Source: Parapedobacter lycopersici
GTDB taxonomy: Bacteria; Bacteroidota; Bacteroidia; Sphingobacteriales; Sphingobacteriaceae
Assembly (NCBI RefSeq): GCF_024643285.1
Contig: NZ_JAMSLW010000004.1
Coordinates: 62,001 to 126,000, forward strand
Direction of reading: 5' to 3'
Length of the DNA: 64,000 bases
Numbering within the stretch: position 1 is the stretch's first letter; every line of letters starts with the position of its first letter. Shown here in pieces: positions 1 through 8,050 of the stretch. Under the pieces are notes generated by a model, which saw nothing but the letters and a program-made list of their open reading frames with translations, was not told the DNA's origin and did not search any database. The position numbers and the translations under genes were made by a program.

Positions 1-1
1 G

Positions 2-1603
2 AAAAAAGCCGGAGATATCACCAACCCCGAGGGATATGAACTGGTCGTGTCGCCAGGCGGGATCGCGCTGCATGGAAAGGGTGCCGGACTGTTTTACGCC
101 ATGCAGACCCTGATACAGCTCCTGCCATCCGATGCTGAAGCAGGTCTGATGGTTCCGGCCGTGACCATCCGGGATGCGCCGCGGTATGCTTACCGCGGAC
201 TGCACCTGGACGTGGGCCGCCACATGTTTCCCATCTCCTTTATCAAGAAATACATCGACTTCATTGCCGCCTATAAACTCAACACGTTCCACTGGCACCT
301 TACGGACGACCAGGGCTGGCGCATCGAGATCAAAAAATACCCCAAACTCGCCGAGGTGGCTGCCTTCCGTGACCAGACACTGATTGGCCGGAACCGCCGG
401 CCGGGCATGTATGACGGCGCCCGTTACGGTGGTTTCTACACCCAGGAAGAGGCAAGGGAGGTTGTAGCTTATGCGGCAGCGCGTTACGTCACGGTTATCC
501 CCGAAATTGAATTACCGGGGCATGCCCAGGCAGCGCTGACGGCATACCCCCACCTGGGGTGCGGTGAAAACCCGGGACCCTACCACGTGGCACAGCACTG
601 GGGTGTATTTGAAGAGGTGTTCTGCGCCGGCAAAGAAGAAACGTTCACCTTTCTGGAGGATGTGCTCGATGAAGTCATTGCTATATTCCCCAGTGCATAC
701 ATCCACATCGGCGGCGACGAATGCCCGAAAGACCGCTGGGAAACCTGCCCCTACTGCCAGAAACGGATCAAGGACGAGGGATTAGCCGACGAGCACGAGT
801 TGCAAAGCTATGTGATCCACCGCATCGAAAAATACGTCAACAGCAAAGGACGCCGCATCATCGGCTGGGATGAGATCCTGGAAGGCGGATTGGCACCTGA
901 TGCCACGGTAATGAGCTGGCGGGGCGAAGCAGGCGGCATTGACGCGGCAAAACTGGGACACGACGTGATCATGACGGCAAACAGCTACGGGCTTTATTTC
1001 GACCACAAACAGGGACCTGATGTCAACCGGGAGCCACTGAACATCGGTGGTCTCTCCACCCTACAAAAGGTGTATTCCGCTGACCCGACTCCCCAGGCCC
1101 TGTCAGCTGCCGAAAAAAAACACATCATCGGCGTACAGGCCAATGTATGGACGGAATATATCGAAACGCCGAATAAGGTGGAATTCACGATTTTTCCGCG
1201 ACTTTTCGCCCTGTCGGAAATCGCATGGACCGACCCCGCAAAGAAAAACTGGCAGGACTTTTCCACCCTCCGGGTGCCCGCGCACCTGGCCAGACTGGAC
1301 CGGACGGAAACGGTATACCGGGTACCTGAAGTACTGGGATTGCAGGATACGGTTATTTACGCATCAGAACACACGTTTAACCAGCTGAGGTCCTCCGTAG
1401 CAGGCGGGAAAATCTATTATACGATCGACAACTTTGATCCGTCCGATACCGACCTGGAATATCGCGAAGCGGTAAAAGTGGTGGTACCCCCGGGTGAAGA
1501 ACGGGTATTTAAAGCCACGGTGATCGCACCCTCCGGCCGCCGGAGCAATTACGTGCGGGCGGTGATCGTCAACTCCAAACGGCCCGATATGGCGATGAAT
1601 TAG
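2..1603 (+). CDS. Beta-N-acetylhexosaminidase, GH20 (5' truncated)
   Basis: Hydrolyses terminal beta-linked N-acetylhexosamine from chitin oligomers or glycans, probably in the periplasm. The frame is open back to base 2, so the N-terminus (signal peptide and most of the GH20b domain) lies outside the window; a GTG at 47 is only an internal codon. Counting from that GTG, the TIM barrel spans about residues 45-400. It carries FHWHLTDDQGW (81-91) and the family's catalytic Asp-Glu pair in HIGGDE (D224, E225), used in substrate-assisted catalysis. The last ~85 residues look like the chitobiase C-terminal beta domain. The gene is convergent with the YjbR gene and ends just before a strong hairpin. 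Confidence 0.95.
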   Translation, partial: KKAGDITNPEGYELVVSPGGIALHGKGAGLFYAMQTLIQLLPSDAEAGLMVPAVTIRDAPRYAYRGLHLDVGRHMFPISFIKKYIDFIAAYKLNTFHWHLTDDQGWRIEIKKYPKLAEVAAFRDQTLIGRNRRPGMYDGARYGGFYTQEEAREVVAYAAARYVTVIPEIELPGHAQAALTAYPHLGCGENPGPYHVAQHWGVFEEVFCAGKEETFTFLEDVLDEVIAIFPSAYIHIGGDECPKDRWETCPYCQKRIKDEGLADEHELQSYVIHRIEKYVNSKGRRIIGWDEILEGGLAPDATVMSWRGEAGGIDAAKLGHDVIMTANSYGLYFDHKQGPDVNREPLNIGGLSTLQKVYSADPTPQALSAAEKKHIIGVQANVWTEYIETPNKVEFTIFPRLFALSEIAWTDPAKKNWQDFSTLRVPAHLARLDRTETVYRVPEVLGLQDTVIYASEHTFNQLRSSVAGGKIYYTIDNFDPSDTDLEYREAVKVVVPPGEERVFKATVIAPSGRRSNYVRAVIVNSKRPDMAMN

Positions 1604-1628
1604 GCGCCTTTAGACCCGATTACCCAAT

Positions 1629-1667
1629 GCTGTCCCCTGTGTTTGTCCGGCAAATACAGGGGACAGC
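1629..1667. terminator. Strong hairpin, bidirectional terminator candidate
   Basis: A 12-bp perfect stem (GCTGTCCCCTGT at 1629-1640 with ACAGGGGACAGC at 1656-1667) extends inward by five more pairs (one G-T) around a TCCGG loop. It sits between the convergent GH20 and YjbR genes, 25 bp past the GH20 stop. There is no good T-run on either side, so the terminator role is inferred from strength and position. Confidence 0.7.
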
Positions 1668-1684
1668 TGCATTATATGATCCGG

Positions 1685-2011
1685 TTATTTTCCCGGGCGG
1701 GCCGTAAACACGTCATTGTAAGCCGTTTCCAGCGCGTCCCGCAGCAATTCATCCGGAATCCGGTGCAGTTCGAAGGTCGTCCACCCCTGCAGCCCCCACT
1801 TGTTGGGAACCGGGTAAATGGCACCGTTGCCAAACGTCGAAAAAACACCCTGATCACGCACCGGCAGCTTTATATTCGCCGAATTGGACACCTCATGCAG
1901 GGTGGCAAATATCCGCCTTTTTTCCACCTTATAGGCCATCCGGTCAAAATGAGGGTTTTCAACCGTGCCCGGAAATGACAGTGCAAATTTCCTGAATACT
2001 TCCGTTGTCAT
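1685..2011 (-). CDS. MmcQ/YjbR family protein
   Basis: A 108-residue protein matching the MmcQ/YjbR family (DUF419), small alpha/beta proteins with a CyaY-like fold. The family is often labelled DNA-binding, but its function is not established. Typical features are the N-terminal helix ending in a FPGTVENPHF segment, a Lys/Arg-rich strand (KVEKRRIFATL) and a GWTTFELHRIPDELL segment near the C-terminus. The length is normal for the family. The gene is monocistronic, converges on the GH20 gene across a hairpin, and has a well-formed Bacteroidota promoter about 30 bases upstream of its ATG. Confidence 0.85.
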   Translation of the reverse strand: MTTEVFRKFALSFPGTVENPHFDRMAYKVEKRRIFATLHEVSNSANIKLPVRDQGVFSTFGNGAIYPVPNKWGLQGWTTFELHRIPDELLRDALETAYNDVFTARPGK

Positions 2012-2040
2012 ACGCTGTTAGGCTATTAATTAAGTTATCC

Positions 2041-2070
2041 CAAATTTACGAAAATTACCGGCTGCTACAA
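2041..2070 (-). promoter_or_regulatory. Promoter of the YjbR-family gene
   Basis: On the minus strand TTG (2068-2070), then 19 bases, then TAAATTTG (2041-2048). This matches the Bacteroidota primary-sigma consensus TTTG-N19-TAnnTTTG. The predicted leader is about 23 nt to the ATG at 2011. Confidence 0.65.
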
Positions 2071-2120
2071 GCAGCACCGGCACGTACATGCCCCGGGGCA
2101 TCACCGGGCTTGCTTCGGAA

Positions 2121-2164
2121 TGCGTCCACGGTGAGTCCACCCTGAGTCCACGTTGAGTCCACGT
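2121..2164. repeat. Four tandem 11-bp repeats (TGAGTCCACGT type)
   Basis: Four head-to-tail 11-mers: TGCGTCCACGG, TGAGTCCACCC, TGAGTCCACGT, TGAGTCCACGT. All share GTCCAC. One helical turn is about 10.5 bp, so an 11-bp period would place each copy on nearly the same DNA face, as for a repeated protein-binding site. It lies between divergent genes, upstream of an ECF sigma factor. Confidence 0.8.
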
Positions 2165-2387
2165 TTTGCCGAACGCAGGTGGACGTATAACGGACACACC
2201 GCGGGCACAGGGTCGATGCATTCCGGAACAGGTATCAGCCGGTCCCGAAGTGGCCCTTACGAATGGCGGCTCCCGCCGCAGCAAATGGCGCCTTCGGAAA
2301 AAAAATGATTTTTTTTTGAAATGTTTCCGGTATCCGTTCGTCTATACTCATAAGCAGCTAATGGAAACGGCAACAAGGACATATCTC

Positions 2388-2936
2388 ATGAGCGATGAAA
2401 AACAGCACCACATCTCGACGGCTGTAAAATCTTATGGAAGGGTGTTACTCGGCTTTATCCGGAAACGCGTGGCCAGCGATGCGGATGCCGAAGATGTGTT
2501 GCAGGATGTCTGGTTCCAGCTGAGCTCCATCATCAACTCACAGCCCGTGGAACAGCTGGGCGCCTGGCTGTACCGCGTTGCCCGGAACAAAATTATCGAC
2601 AGGCACCGAAAAAAAAAGGAGCATACCTGGCCCGCCCGTACGGATGATGATCCCGCATTACTGGAAATCGCGGACGCACCGGCGGCCACGGATGGCAATC
2701 CGGAAACGGAATATCAGGAACGGATGATGTGGCAGCAGCTTTACCTGGCATTGGATGAACTGCCTTCCGAACAGCGGGATGTCTTTATCTGGCATGCCTT
2801 GGACGGTATCCCGTTTGCCGAAATCGCTGAATTAACCGGCGAGCCAATAACGAAACTGGTGATGCGCAAACGGTACGCCGTGCTGCATCTCCGGCAACGG
2901 ATGAAAGTATTTTACGACGAACTGACGGATCATTAA
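2388..2936 (+). CDS. ECF RNA polymerase sigma factor
   Basis: A sigma-70 family ECF factor of 182 residues that would direct RNA polymerase to its own regulon. Region 2 is visible in EDVLQDVWFQLSS and the GAWLYRVARNKIID helix. Region 4 is the C-terminal helix-turn-helix (GIPFAEIAELTGEP, then KRYAVLHLRQRM). I chose the ATG at 2388 because AAGGAC lies 8-9 bases before it and the length then matches the family; an in-frame ATG at 2361 is the alternative. The region-4 recognition helix is unusual, lacking the common GT-KTRxHRA pattern. No FecR-like anti-sigma follows; a small membrane protein gene (3013) comes next. Confidence 0.9.
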   Translation: MSDEKQHHISTAVKSYGRVLLGFIRKRVASDADAEDVLQDVWFQLSSIINSQPVEQLGAWLYRVARNKIIDRHRKKKEHTWPARTDDDPALLEIADAPAATDGNPETEYQERMMWQQLYLALDELPSEQRDVFIWHALDGIPFAEIAELTGEPITKLVMRKRYAVLHLRQRMKVFYDELTDH

Positions 2937-3012
2937 CAACAAGTATTAAACCATGCGGAATAACGCAACAGCATGGATATCAATGGACGAAATATTAATA
3001 ACGAATTAATCA

Positions 3013-3390
3013 ATGAAAAAAATATTTAAAAGCAGGATGCGGTTTGTGGTCATTCCCATCCTGGCAATTGCCTTCCTTTTTCTGGTGAGCTACCTGGTGA
3101 TGGTCCTGTGGAATTACACATTACCGGGGCTCCTGGGCGTAAGTACCATCACGCTATGGCAGTCTACAGCCCTCTTCTTCTTATGTAAAATTCTCTTCGG
3201 CTTCGGAAAAGGCGGTCCCAAGCGGGGAGGTCCGCCCTGGGCGGGCAAATACCGGGGTGCCGGGTTCAGGGATCTCAGTGAAACGGAACGGGAGAAAATG
3301 AAAGCCCGAATGCGCGCCAGGTGGTGCGGATGGGAAGACGCAGACCCTGTACGGGACCGGGAAGAAGATACCCAAAATCATGAAAAATAG
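3013..3390 (+). CDS. Small two-helix membrane protein of unknown function
   Basis: A 125-residue protein with two hydrophobic segments (about residues 11-33 and 42-62), followed by a Gly/Pro-rich linker and a charged, Arg/Lys/Glu-rich cytoplasmic-type tail. I do not recognise a named family. It lies 76 bp after the ECF sigma gene and 5 bp before the HMA-like gene, so the three probably form one transcription unit. Small membrane proteins beside ECF genes sometimes act as anti-sigma factors, but nothing here proves that. Confidence 0.75.
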   Translation: MKKIFKSRMRFVVIPILAIAFLFLVSYLVMVLWNYTLPGLLGVSTITLWQSTALFFLCKILFGFGKGGPKRGGPPWAGKYRGAGFRDLSETEREKMKARMRARWCGWEDADPVRDREEDTQNHEK

Positions 3391-3395
3391 CTACC

Positions 3396-3620
3396 ATGGA
3401 TCAAATACTTATATTTAAAACGGATGTAAACGCACGGGAACATGTACAACGGGCGGAAACTGTCCTTCGGTCAATCACGTTTGTCAAACATTGGAGTTTT
3501 GACCTGGAGGACTGCGACCGGATTTTACGGGTGGTTACTGCCGGTATGCAGCCGGCGCTGATTGAAGGGCTGCTCCGCAACGAAAACATCTACTGCGAGC
3601 ACCTGGAGTACCAGCTGTAG
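3396..3620 (+). CDS. HMA-like small protein lacking metal-binding cysteines
   Basis: A 74-residue protein with the length and beta-alpha-beta-beta-alpha-beta pattern of heavy-metal-associated (ferredoxin-like) domains: ILIFKTDV, a helix, WSFDLEDCDRILRVV, a helix, YCEHLEY. The CxxC metal loop of true copper chaperones is absent; the two cysteines lie elsewhere. A related family of cysteine-poor HMA-like proteins occurs in Bacteroidota with no assigned role. It follows the membrane protein gene by 5 bp and is convergent with the ATP-grasp gene, 10 bp away. Confidence 0.7.
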   Translation: MDQILIFKTDVNAREHVQRAETVLRSITFVKHWSFDLEDCDRILRVVTAGMQPALIEGLLRNENIYCEHLEYQL

Positions 3621-3630
3621 CCCATTCGGG

Positions 3631-4761
3631 TCAGCGCATGAGCTTCAGGTTACGGAAGTGTGTTTTCATCATGCGAAGCCCTTCGGGCATACGCATGAGG
3701 TTCAGTCCGCTGCGGACCGCATTTGCTTTGCTGATCTGATACAGTAACCGCCAATGCCGGCAGACTTCCTTCCAGGCGAAAAATACAGAATGCGCAGGGT
3801 CATAGATATGGGCGGGCTCGCTCGCTGCGCCATTCAGCTCAATAATCGAAAAATTCGTTCCGGCACGGAGGTCGTCCCAGCTTTTGAATTTAACATCCAT
3901 GCGTCCGTAATGAAAACCGGGGATCTGCTGGAATAGCTCATCCATGGTTTGCCGGAGCGCGTGATCGGCCTGATGGCTGGCATCGGTAAACTTGGCTCCC
4001 CGGCAGTGGCTGCCATAAGGCAACGTATACCGCAATCCCTTGGGCAACACCTCATCCAGCCGCGCACCGTAAGTCGTGCGGAGCCGCGGCAGCTGGATAA
4101 AATACCGGTCTTCTTTTTGCAGGAGCTGTTCCATGCTCGATACCCCGTCGCCGGTTACCGTCAGGTAGTTTTTATGGACGATACCGGAAATATGCCCGTG
4201 CGCTTCACCGGGAAAACGGTAATAAAACACACCGGCTTCGTGTTCGTAATCCACAAACTCCTGGATGAGGAAATCCACCTTGCTGCTCCGGCAGTAGGCT
4301 TCCAGGTCGGACACCGTGTGCAGGAGTTTCACCTGTACACCCCTGTCGCCGATATCCGGTTTGGCCATCAGGGGAAAATGCAATCCGTTTTCGTCAAGCG
4401 ATTGCCGGAGTGCATCGCTGGCAATACCGGCAGGGTAAAGCAATGTTTTCGGGTAATAGGCTACGGGAATGAGGCGATAGATTTCGGTCTTTTTGGCCAG
4501 TGTAAATCCGGCGTTCGGCATGCCGGGATTGGCGGCGCTGAAGAAAAACAAGGTGCGTGCACGGAGGCTGAGCCACAACCAGTAGGGAATAACCGGCGCA
4601 TAAAAGACATATACCGGCCAGTATTCCCAATGGCTGGCTCTGATGAAGGTCTCCTTTAACATACCAAACCACCGGTGCCGCAATGGCCGGGCCGGTGGTG
4701 GAGTTACGGTTTCAACGGCTTCTGGCCTTTGAATGCCCGTTATCGTCTCTTTATCGCGCAT
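3631..4761 (-). CDS. ATP-grasp protein, D-alanine--D-alanine ligase-like
   Basis: A 376-residue protein. The core (about residues 95-345) is an ATP-grasp fold: PLMAKPDIGDRGVQV resembles the ATP-binding loop, FLIQEFVDYEHEAGVFYYRF the central strands, and GRMDVKFKSWDD with FSIIELNGAASEP the Mg-binding end. Such enzymes join a carboxylate to an amine through an acyl-phosphate. The N-terminal ~90 residues carry a Trp/Tyr-rich, partly hydrophobic segment (44-72) that ordinary Ddl enzymes lack. Database entries of this type are often named D-Ala--D-Ala ligase, but the real substrate is unknown. It stands alone, convergent with the HMA-like gene. Confidence 0.75.
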   Translation of the reverse strand: MRDKETITGIQRPEAVETVTPPPARPLRHRWFGMLKETFIRASHWEYWPVYVFYAPVIPYWLWLSLRARTLFFFSAANPGMPNAGFTLAKKTEIYRLIPVAYYPKTLLYPAGIASDALRQSLDENGLHFPLMAKPDIGDRGVQVKLLHTVSDLEAYCRSSKVDFLIQEFVDYEHEAGVFYYRFPGEAHGHISGIVHKNYLTVTGDGVSSMEQLLQKEDRYFIQLPRLRTTYGARLDEVLPKGLRYTLPYGSHCRGAKFTDASHQADHALRQTMDELFQQIPGFHYGRMDVKFKSWDDLRAGTNFSIIELNGAASEPAHIYDPAHSVFFAWKEVCRHWRLLYQISKANAVRSGLNLMRMPEGLRMMKTHFRNLKLMR

Positions 4762-4984
4762 ATCGGCGGATATGTTTATGTACCAGTGCCGTGCTTCCGC
4801 AGGCCACTGCTGGAATAAACGCTTTCTTCCCTTAATTATTGCAACAGGTTAACCAGGAAATTATCCGATGATTTTTTCTGCGCCACCACGCGCTTTCAGG
4901 ACAGGCCAACGGTTTGTAAATTGCCCGGTGACGGCAACGGCCGACGCCATGCTGTCACCGGACAAACAGGTGATTACCGCGATA

Positions 4985-5431
4985 TTAGTCAATCATCAGG
5001 AAGTTGCCGTTCCGATCAAATTTCAGCTCCATCCGATTGGAGAGCCGGACTTCCTGTCCGCGGTCATCCAATTCCCAGCTGACGACGAACATATCCGGAT
5101 ATTGGGTTTTTACATAATCGAGAATGGGTGCGGGAACGGTACTGTCCGGCAGCTTTGCAACACCTTCCACACTGCGGATCTCCCCTTTTTTACCGAATTC
5201 CAGCTGGTAGCCTTCGGCCAGGTAAACCTCATACGTGGTCTTCATGTCATCCCGTTCCTTTACCACCTGGGTAACTTCATGTGCCGGAAAATGCTGGGTC
5301 AGGTACATACTGGCTTCTTTCGGCAGTTCATCAGCTCCGACAACGCTGGTCTTATCACAGGAAGTGAAAGCCAGCATCAGGATGCTGCATACGGTCATCA
5401 AACGAGTTGTTTTTTTCATGTTAACTTGCAT
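4985..5431 (-). CDS. PepSY-like domain lipoprotein
   Basis: Starts with a signal peptide ending in a lipobox (LAFTSC), so it is probably exported and lipid-anchored. The mature part (about residues 35-148) resembles the PepSY-like (DUF2874) beta-lactamase-inhibitor-like fold of Bacteroidota: a helix (PKEASMYLTQHFP) followed by repeated strands such as TYEVYLAEGYQLEFGKKGEI and VRLSNRMELKFDRNGNFL. Only about one and a half repeats are present. The role is unknown; binding or inhibiting an envelope protease has been suggested for PepSY domains. It lies 64 bp from the STN-domain gene start-to-end boundary, on the same strand and downstream of the ECF operon, so co-transcription is possible. Confidence 0.8.
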   Translation of the reverse strand: MQVNMKKTTRLMTVCSILMLAFTSCDKTSVVGADELPKEASMYLTQHFPAHEVTQVVKERDDMKTTYEVYLAEGYQLEFGKKGEIRSVEGVAKLPDSTVPAPILDYVKTQYPDMFVVSWELDDRGQEVRLSNRMELKFDRNGNFLMID

Positions 5432-5495
5432 TTTATTACGATTTTTGACCTAAGACAACTGTCCGGCGCTTTACCCCTACTCGTTTTTAAAATAT

Positions 5496-7100
5496 TTACC
5501 AGCTATAGCGAATACCGGCCGTAAAGCCGGCAATCCAGGCTCCTTTTCCATCGTGAAACTTACGTATCGTCCATGGTTGCTCTTCAGCTAATACCTGTCC
5601 GTTTCCGGAAACAATACCAAGCGAAGGTCCGCCGTACAGCTCCAGCCGCGGGGTCAGCCGTACCCGCGGCAGCAACGCCATGTCGTACCGGAACTGCTGT
5701 CGGTGAAAATCGGTGTTTGTGCTGCCCGTTAACTCGGCATCCAGCCCTACCGGTGCCCCGGCAATCAACCGTGCTCCGATACCAGCCTGTACCTGGTATG
5801 GAAGCTGCTGGCCTGCCAGTCCGTACCCGAGTCCGATGATGCCATAAAGTACGCTTCCCCCCGACCGGAAACTGAGCCGGAGATAGCCCTGTTCGTCGCC
5901 TTCCACCGAGAGGCTCCGGTGCCCGTTTTTGATGAGATTGACCAGTCCGATGGGGTAGTCGCTGCTGTCGGCCAGGTTGACCAGTGCGGCCAGCTGGACG
6001 CCGTCCACCTTTCCGGCACGGTTCATGATGCCCGCCAGCTGCATGCCTGTTATGTGTTTTCCCGTAGCGTTGTACAGTCCGGCCACCTGCATGCCCTCGA
6101 ATGAACCTACCACGCGATTGGCGATCCCCGCCGCCTGAATCCCCCGTACGTCGCCGCCGACCAGGTTAAATAGGCCAGCGGCCTGGGCATAGGAAACGTC
6201 CAGCTCGTTGACCGCGAATGCACCGGAGAGCTCCACGCCACTTACCCCGCCGGCATGGCCTCCAATGAGGTTGACCGACACGCGGCTGACCGTCCGGCTA
6301 CTGGAAAGGCCCTGGGTACTGATGCCCGGCAACAGTGAAAACTGGTACGACTGTTCCGCCAAAAATGCACCGATATTAAGCTGCTGCACGCGCTGTTTCG
6401 AATTGGTAAAAAAACGGCCGAAGCGCGTCCGCCAAAGCGGCATGCCACTATCGTGTCCGGGATAATACCGGAAAGTAAGCTGCCGGTTCCTGTGGCGCAC
6501 TTCCACCGGCATCAATATCACGAGCGTGGTATCCCGGTAATCTTCCTTGCTCACCCCCATCCATACCGTTGGGTCGGGTTTCCGGATCTCCAGTTTGAAA
6601 TAGCCCTGCCCGTCGGACAACGCCGATGCGAAGGAATGTTGATCATAGACACTCACATTGGCTACACCCGTTTGCGTCTGCGCGTCGGTGATGCGGCCCT
6701 CCACCACCAGCAGCTGGTCCGTGGCCTCTCCTATTTCGATGGCAGGCTGCAACCGGTTGGGCGAATACCGGATGATTACGTAATCCGACAGTTCTTTAAA
6801 GTCGTATCCCGGCCCCAGCAGGCGCAGCAGAAAGTCGTGCAGCGAGCCGTGAAAAGCAGGCACGGAAATGATGCTGTCCGCCGGCACGCGGTCACTGCTG
6901 TATGAAAAATGGAAATTTCCACCGGCACCCAACGTTTCCAGGATGGCAGCGATGGGCTGCCGCGTGATCTCCCGGACGGCAACCTGCTGCTGCAGGTGTT
7001 GCGCCCGGACTGGGCCAGCTGTCAGAATGGCTAATAGTAAGCTGGCGAGGAAGACAAAGCCCCCGCGGCAGGCGGGTTTGTCCGCTATCGGATCACCCAT
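5496..7100 (-). CDS. STN / carboxypeptidase-regulatory-like / LA_2272-repeat surface protein
   Basis: A 534-residue exported protein: signal peptide (to about 33), STN (secretin/TonB N-terminal) domain (about 40-115), carboxypeptidase regulatory-like beta domain (131-205, starting VEGRITDAQTQTGVANV), then LA_2272-type repeats (about 277-395) with the recurrent GxQxAGxxN motif, and a C-terminal segment with alternating strands that could be an outer-membrane barrel. In Bacteroidota, STN domains of TonB receptors contact FecR anti-sigma factors. Here the gene overlaps the fecR gene by 16 bp and stands where a SusC-type receptor would normally be, but no TonB plug or receptor domain is present. 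Binding partner unknown. Confidence 0.8.
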   Translation of the reverse strand: MGDPIADKPACRGGFVFLASLLLAILTAGPVRAQHLQQQVAVREITRQPIAAILETLGAGGNFHFSYSSDRVPADSIISVPAFHGSLHDFLLRLLGPGYDFKELSDYVIIRYSPNRLQPAIEIGEATDQLLVVEGRITDAQTQTGVANVSVYDQHSFASALSDGQGYFKLEIRKPDPTVWMGVSKEDYRDTTLVILMPVEVRHRNRQLTFRYYPGHDSGMPLWRTRFGRFFTNSKQRVQQLNIGAFLAEQSYQFSLLPGISTQGLSSSRTVSRVSVNLIGGHAGGVSGVELSGAFAVNELDVSYAQAAGLFNLVGGDVRGIQAAGIANRVVGSFEGMQVAGLYNATGKHITGMQLAGIMNRAGKVDGVQLAALVNLADSSDYPIGLVNLIKNGHRSLSVEGDEQGYLRLSFRSGGSVLYGIIGLGYGLAGQQLPYQVQAGIGARLIAGAPVGLDAELTGSTNTDFHRQQFRYDMALLPRVRLTPRLELYGGPSLGIVSGNGQVLAEEQPWTIRKFHDGKGAWIAGFTAGIRYSW

Positions 7101-8050
7101 GTACCCCCCTCGTTTACCACCGTTACCGCCAATGTTTCTGCAACAACATGCAGGATCTGTTCCAGCGAATCGCGTTCATAGGTTGCCGTCAGTGTCAGGT
7201 TTTCCAACTCGGGGCGTTCGATCCGGATGGGCTGTCCATAGGCTTCCGACAGGACTTCGGCAACGCGCCGGAGGGAGGTGTTTTTCAGTACAAACCGGTT
7301 TTCCACGTAGTATTGGTACAGGCTGTCTTCCACGCGGTCTACGACAAATATGTCGTCGTCCGGATTGATGACAGCGCGCTGTCCTGCACCGAGCTGCCGC
7401 ACCCACGTACCGTACTGCACCCTGACCCGGCCGGATGACACGGTGACCGCTACCCGGTCGCCCATTTTCCTGATATTAAATGACGTGCCCAGCACCGTTA
7501 TCCGGGTATCACCCACGGTTACCTCAAAAGGTTTGCTTTCGTTGCGGGCGACATCGAAAAAGACCTCACCGGCACCCATACTGACCAGCCGCCTGCGGGC
7601 CAGTGCCGTGGGGGCAACATGGATGGAACTGCCCTTATTCAGGGTAACTACGGTACCGTCCGGCAATGTATCGCGCAGCACGGCGTGCGTGGAGGCTAGG
7701 TCCTTACCTACAAAACGTTCCGCCGGCGTATACAGCACGCCATAAAGGATCGCGCCCACCGACAGGAAGGCCAGCAGTATCGCCGCAACGCGCATCCATC
7801 GCATTGTGACTGTTGGCCGCAACCGGGTCTGCCGCTGCTGTTCGGCCAGGCGTCCTTTAAACCGCTCCCATGCTGCGTCACTGTCGCGGTGGGCGGGCAT
7901 CGCCGCGTCATGGCTGAGTTTCCATGCTGCCTGCAGCTGCTGGTAGTGCCGCTCATTTTCCGGATTTCCGGCAAGCCAGTCCTGTACCACTTGCTGCGCC
8001 TCGGCGTCGCTTTCGCCCAACATATATTTTACCAGGATTTCGTCGTTCAT
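7085..8050 (-). CDS. FecR-family anti-sigma factor
   Basis: A 321-residue inner-membrane regulator. The N-terminal cytoplasmic part (1-83) would bind the sigma factor, one membrane helix follows (about 86-106, AAILLAFLSVGAILYGV), and the periplasmic FecR domain (about 120-215) shows LPDGTVVTLNKGS and GEVFFDVARNESKPFEV. The C-terminal DUF4974-type domain (about 250-321) resembles the STN fold. It overlaps the sigma gene by 4 bp (ATGA, 8047-8050) and the downstream STN gene by 16 bp, so the three are very likely translated from one message. Confidence 0.95.
   Translation of the reverse strand: MNDEILVKYMLGESDAEAQQVVQDWLAGNPENERHYQQLQAAWKLSHDAAMPAHRDSDAAWERFKGRLAEQQRQTRLRPTVTMRWMRVAAILLAFLSVGAILYGVLYTPAERFVGKDLASTHAVLRDTLPDGTVVTLNKGSSIHVAPTALARRRLVSMGAGEVFFDVARNESKPFEVTVGDTRITVLGTSFNIRKMGDRVAVTVSSGRVRVQYGTWVRQLGAGQRAVINPDDDIFVVDRVEDSLYQYYVENRFVLKNTSLRRVAEVLSEAYGQPIRIERPELENLTLTATYERDSLEQILHVVAETLAVTVVNEGGTWVIR

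Larger units (their letters stand above)
2012..2387. other. Intergenic region between YjbR gene and ECF sigma gene
   Basis: A 376-bp divergent spacer. It holds the YjbR promoter at its left end, four tandem 11-bp repeats (2121-2164), and an A/T-run stretch at about 2298-2318 before the sigma gene. No plausible coding sequence is seen; the open frame from 2166 lacks coding character before about 2361. Confidence 0.6.

Noticed and set aside
3949-4659. A 236-residue plus-strand open frame
   Set aside because: It lies wholly opposite the ATP-grasp gene, which has clear family motifs, and its own translation has none.
4868-5524. A 218-residue plus-strand open frame
   Set aside because: It covers the PepSY-like lipoprotein gene on the other strand, which has a signal peptide and recognised domain. 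The plus frame shows no domain.
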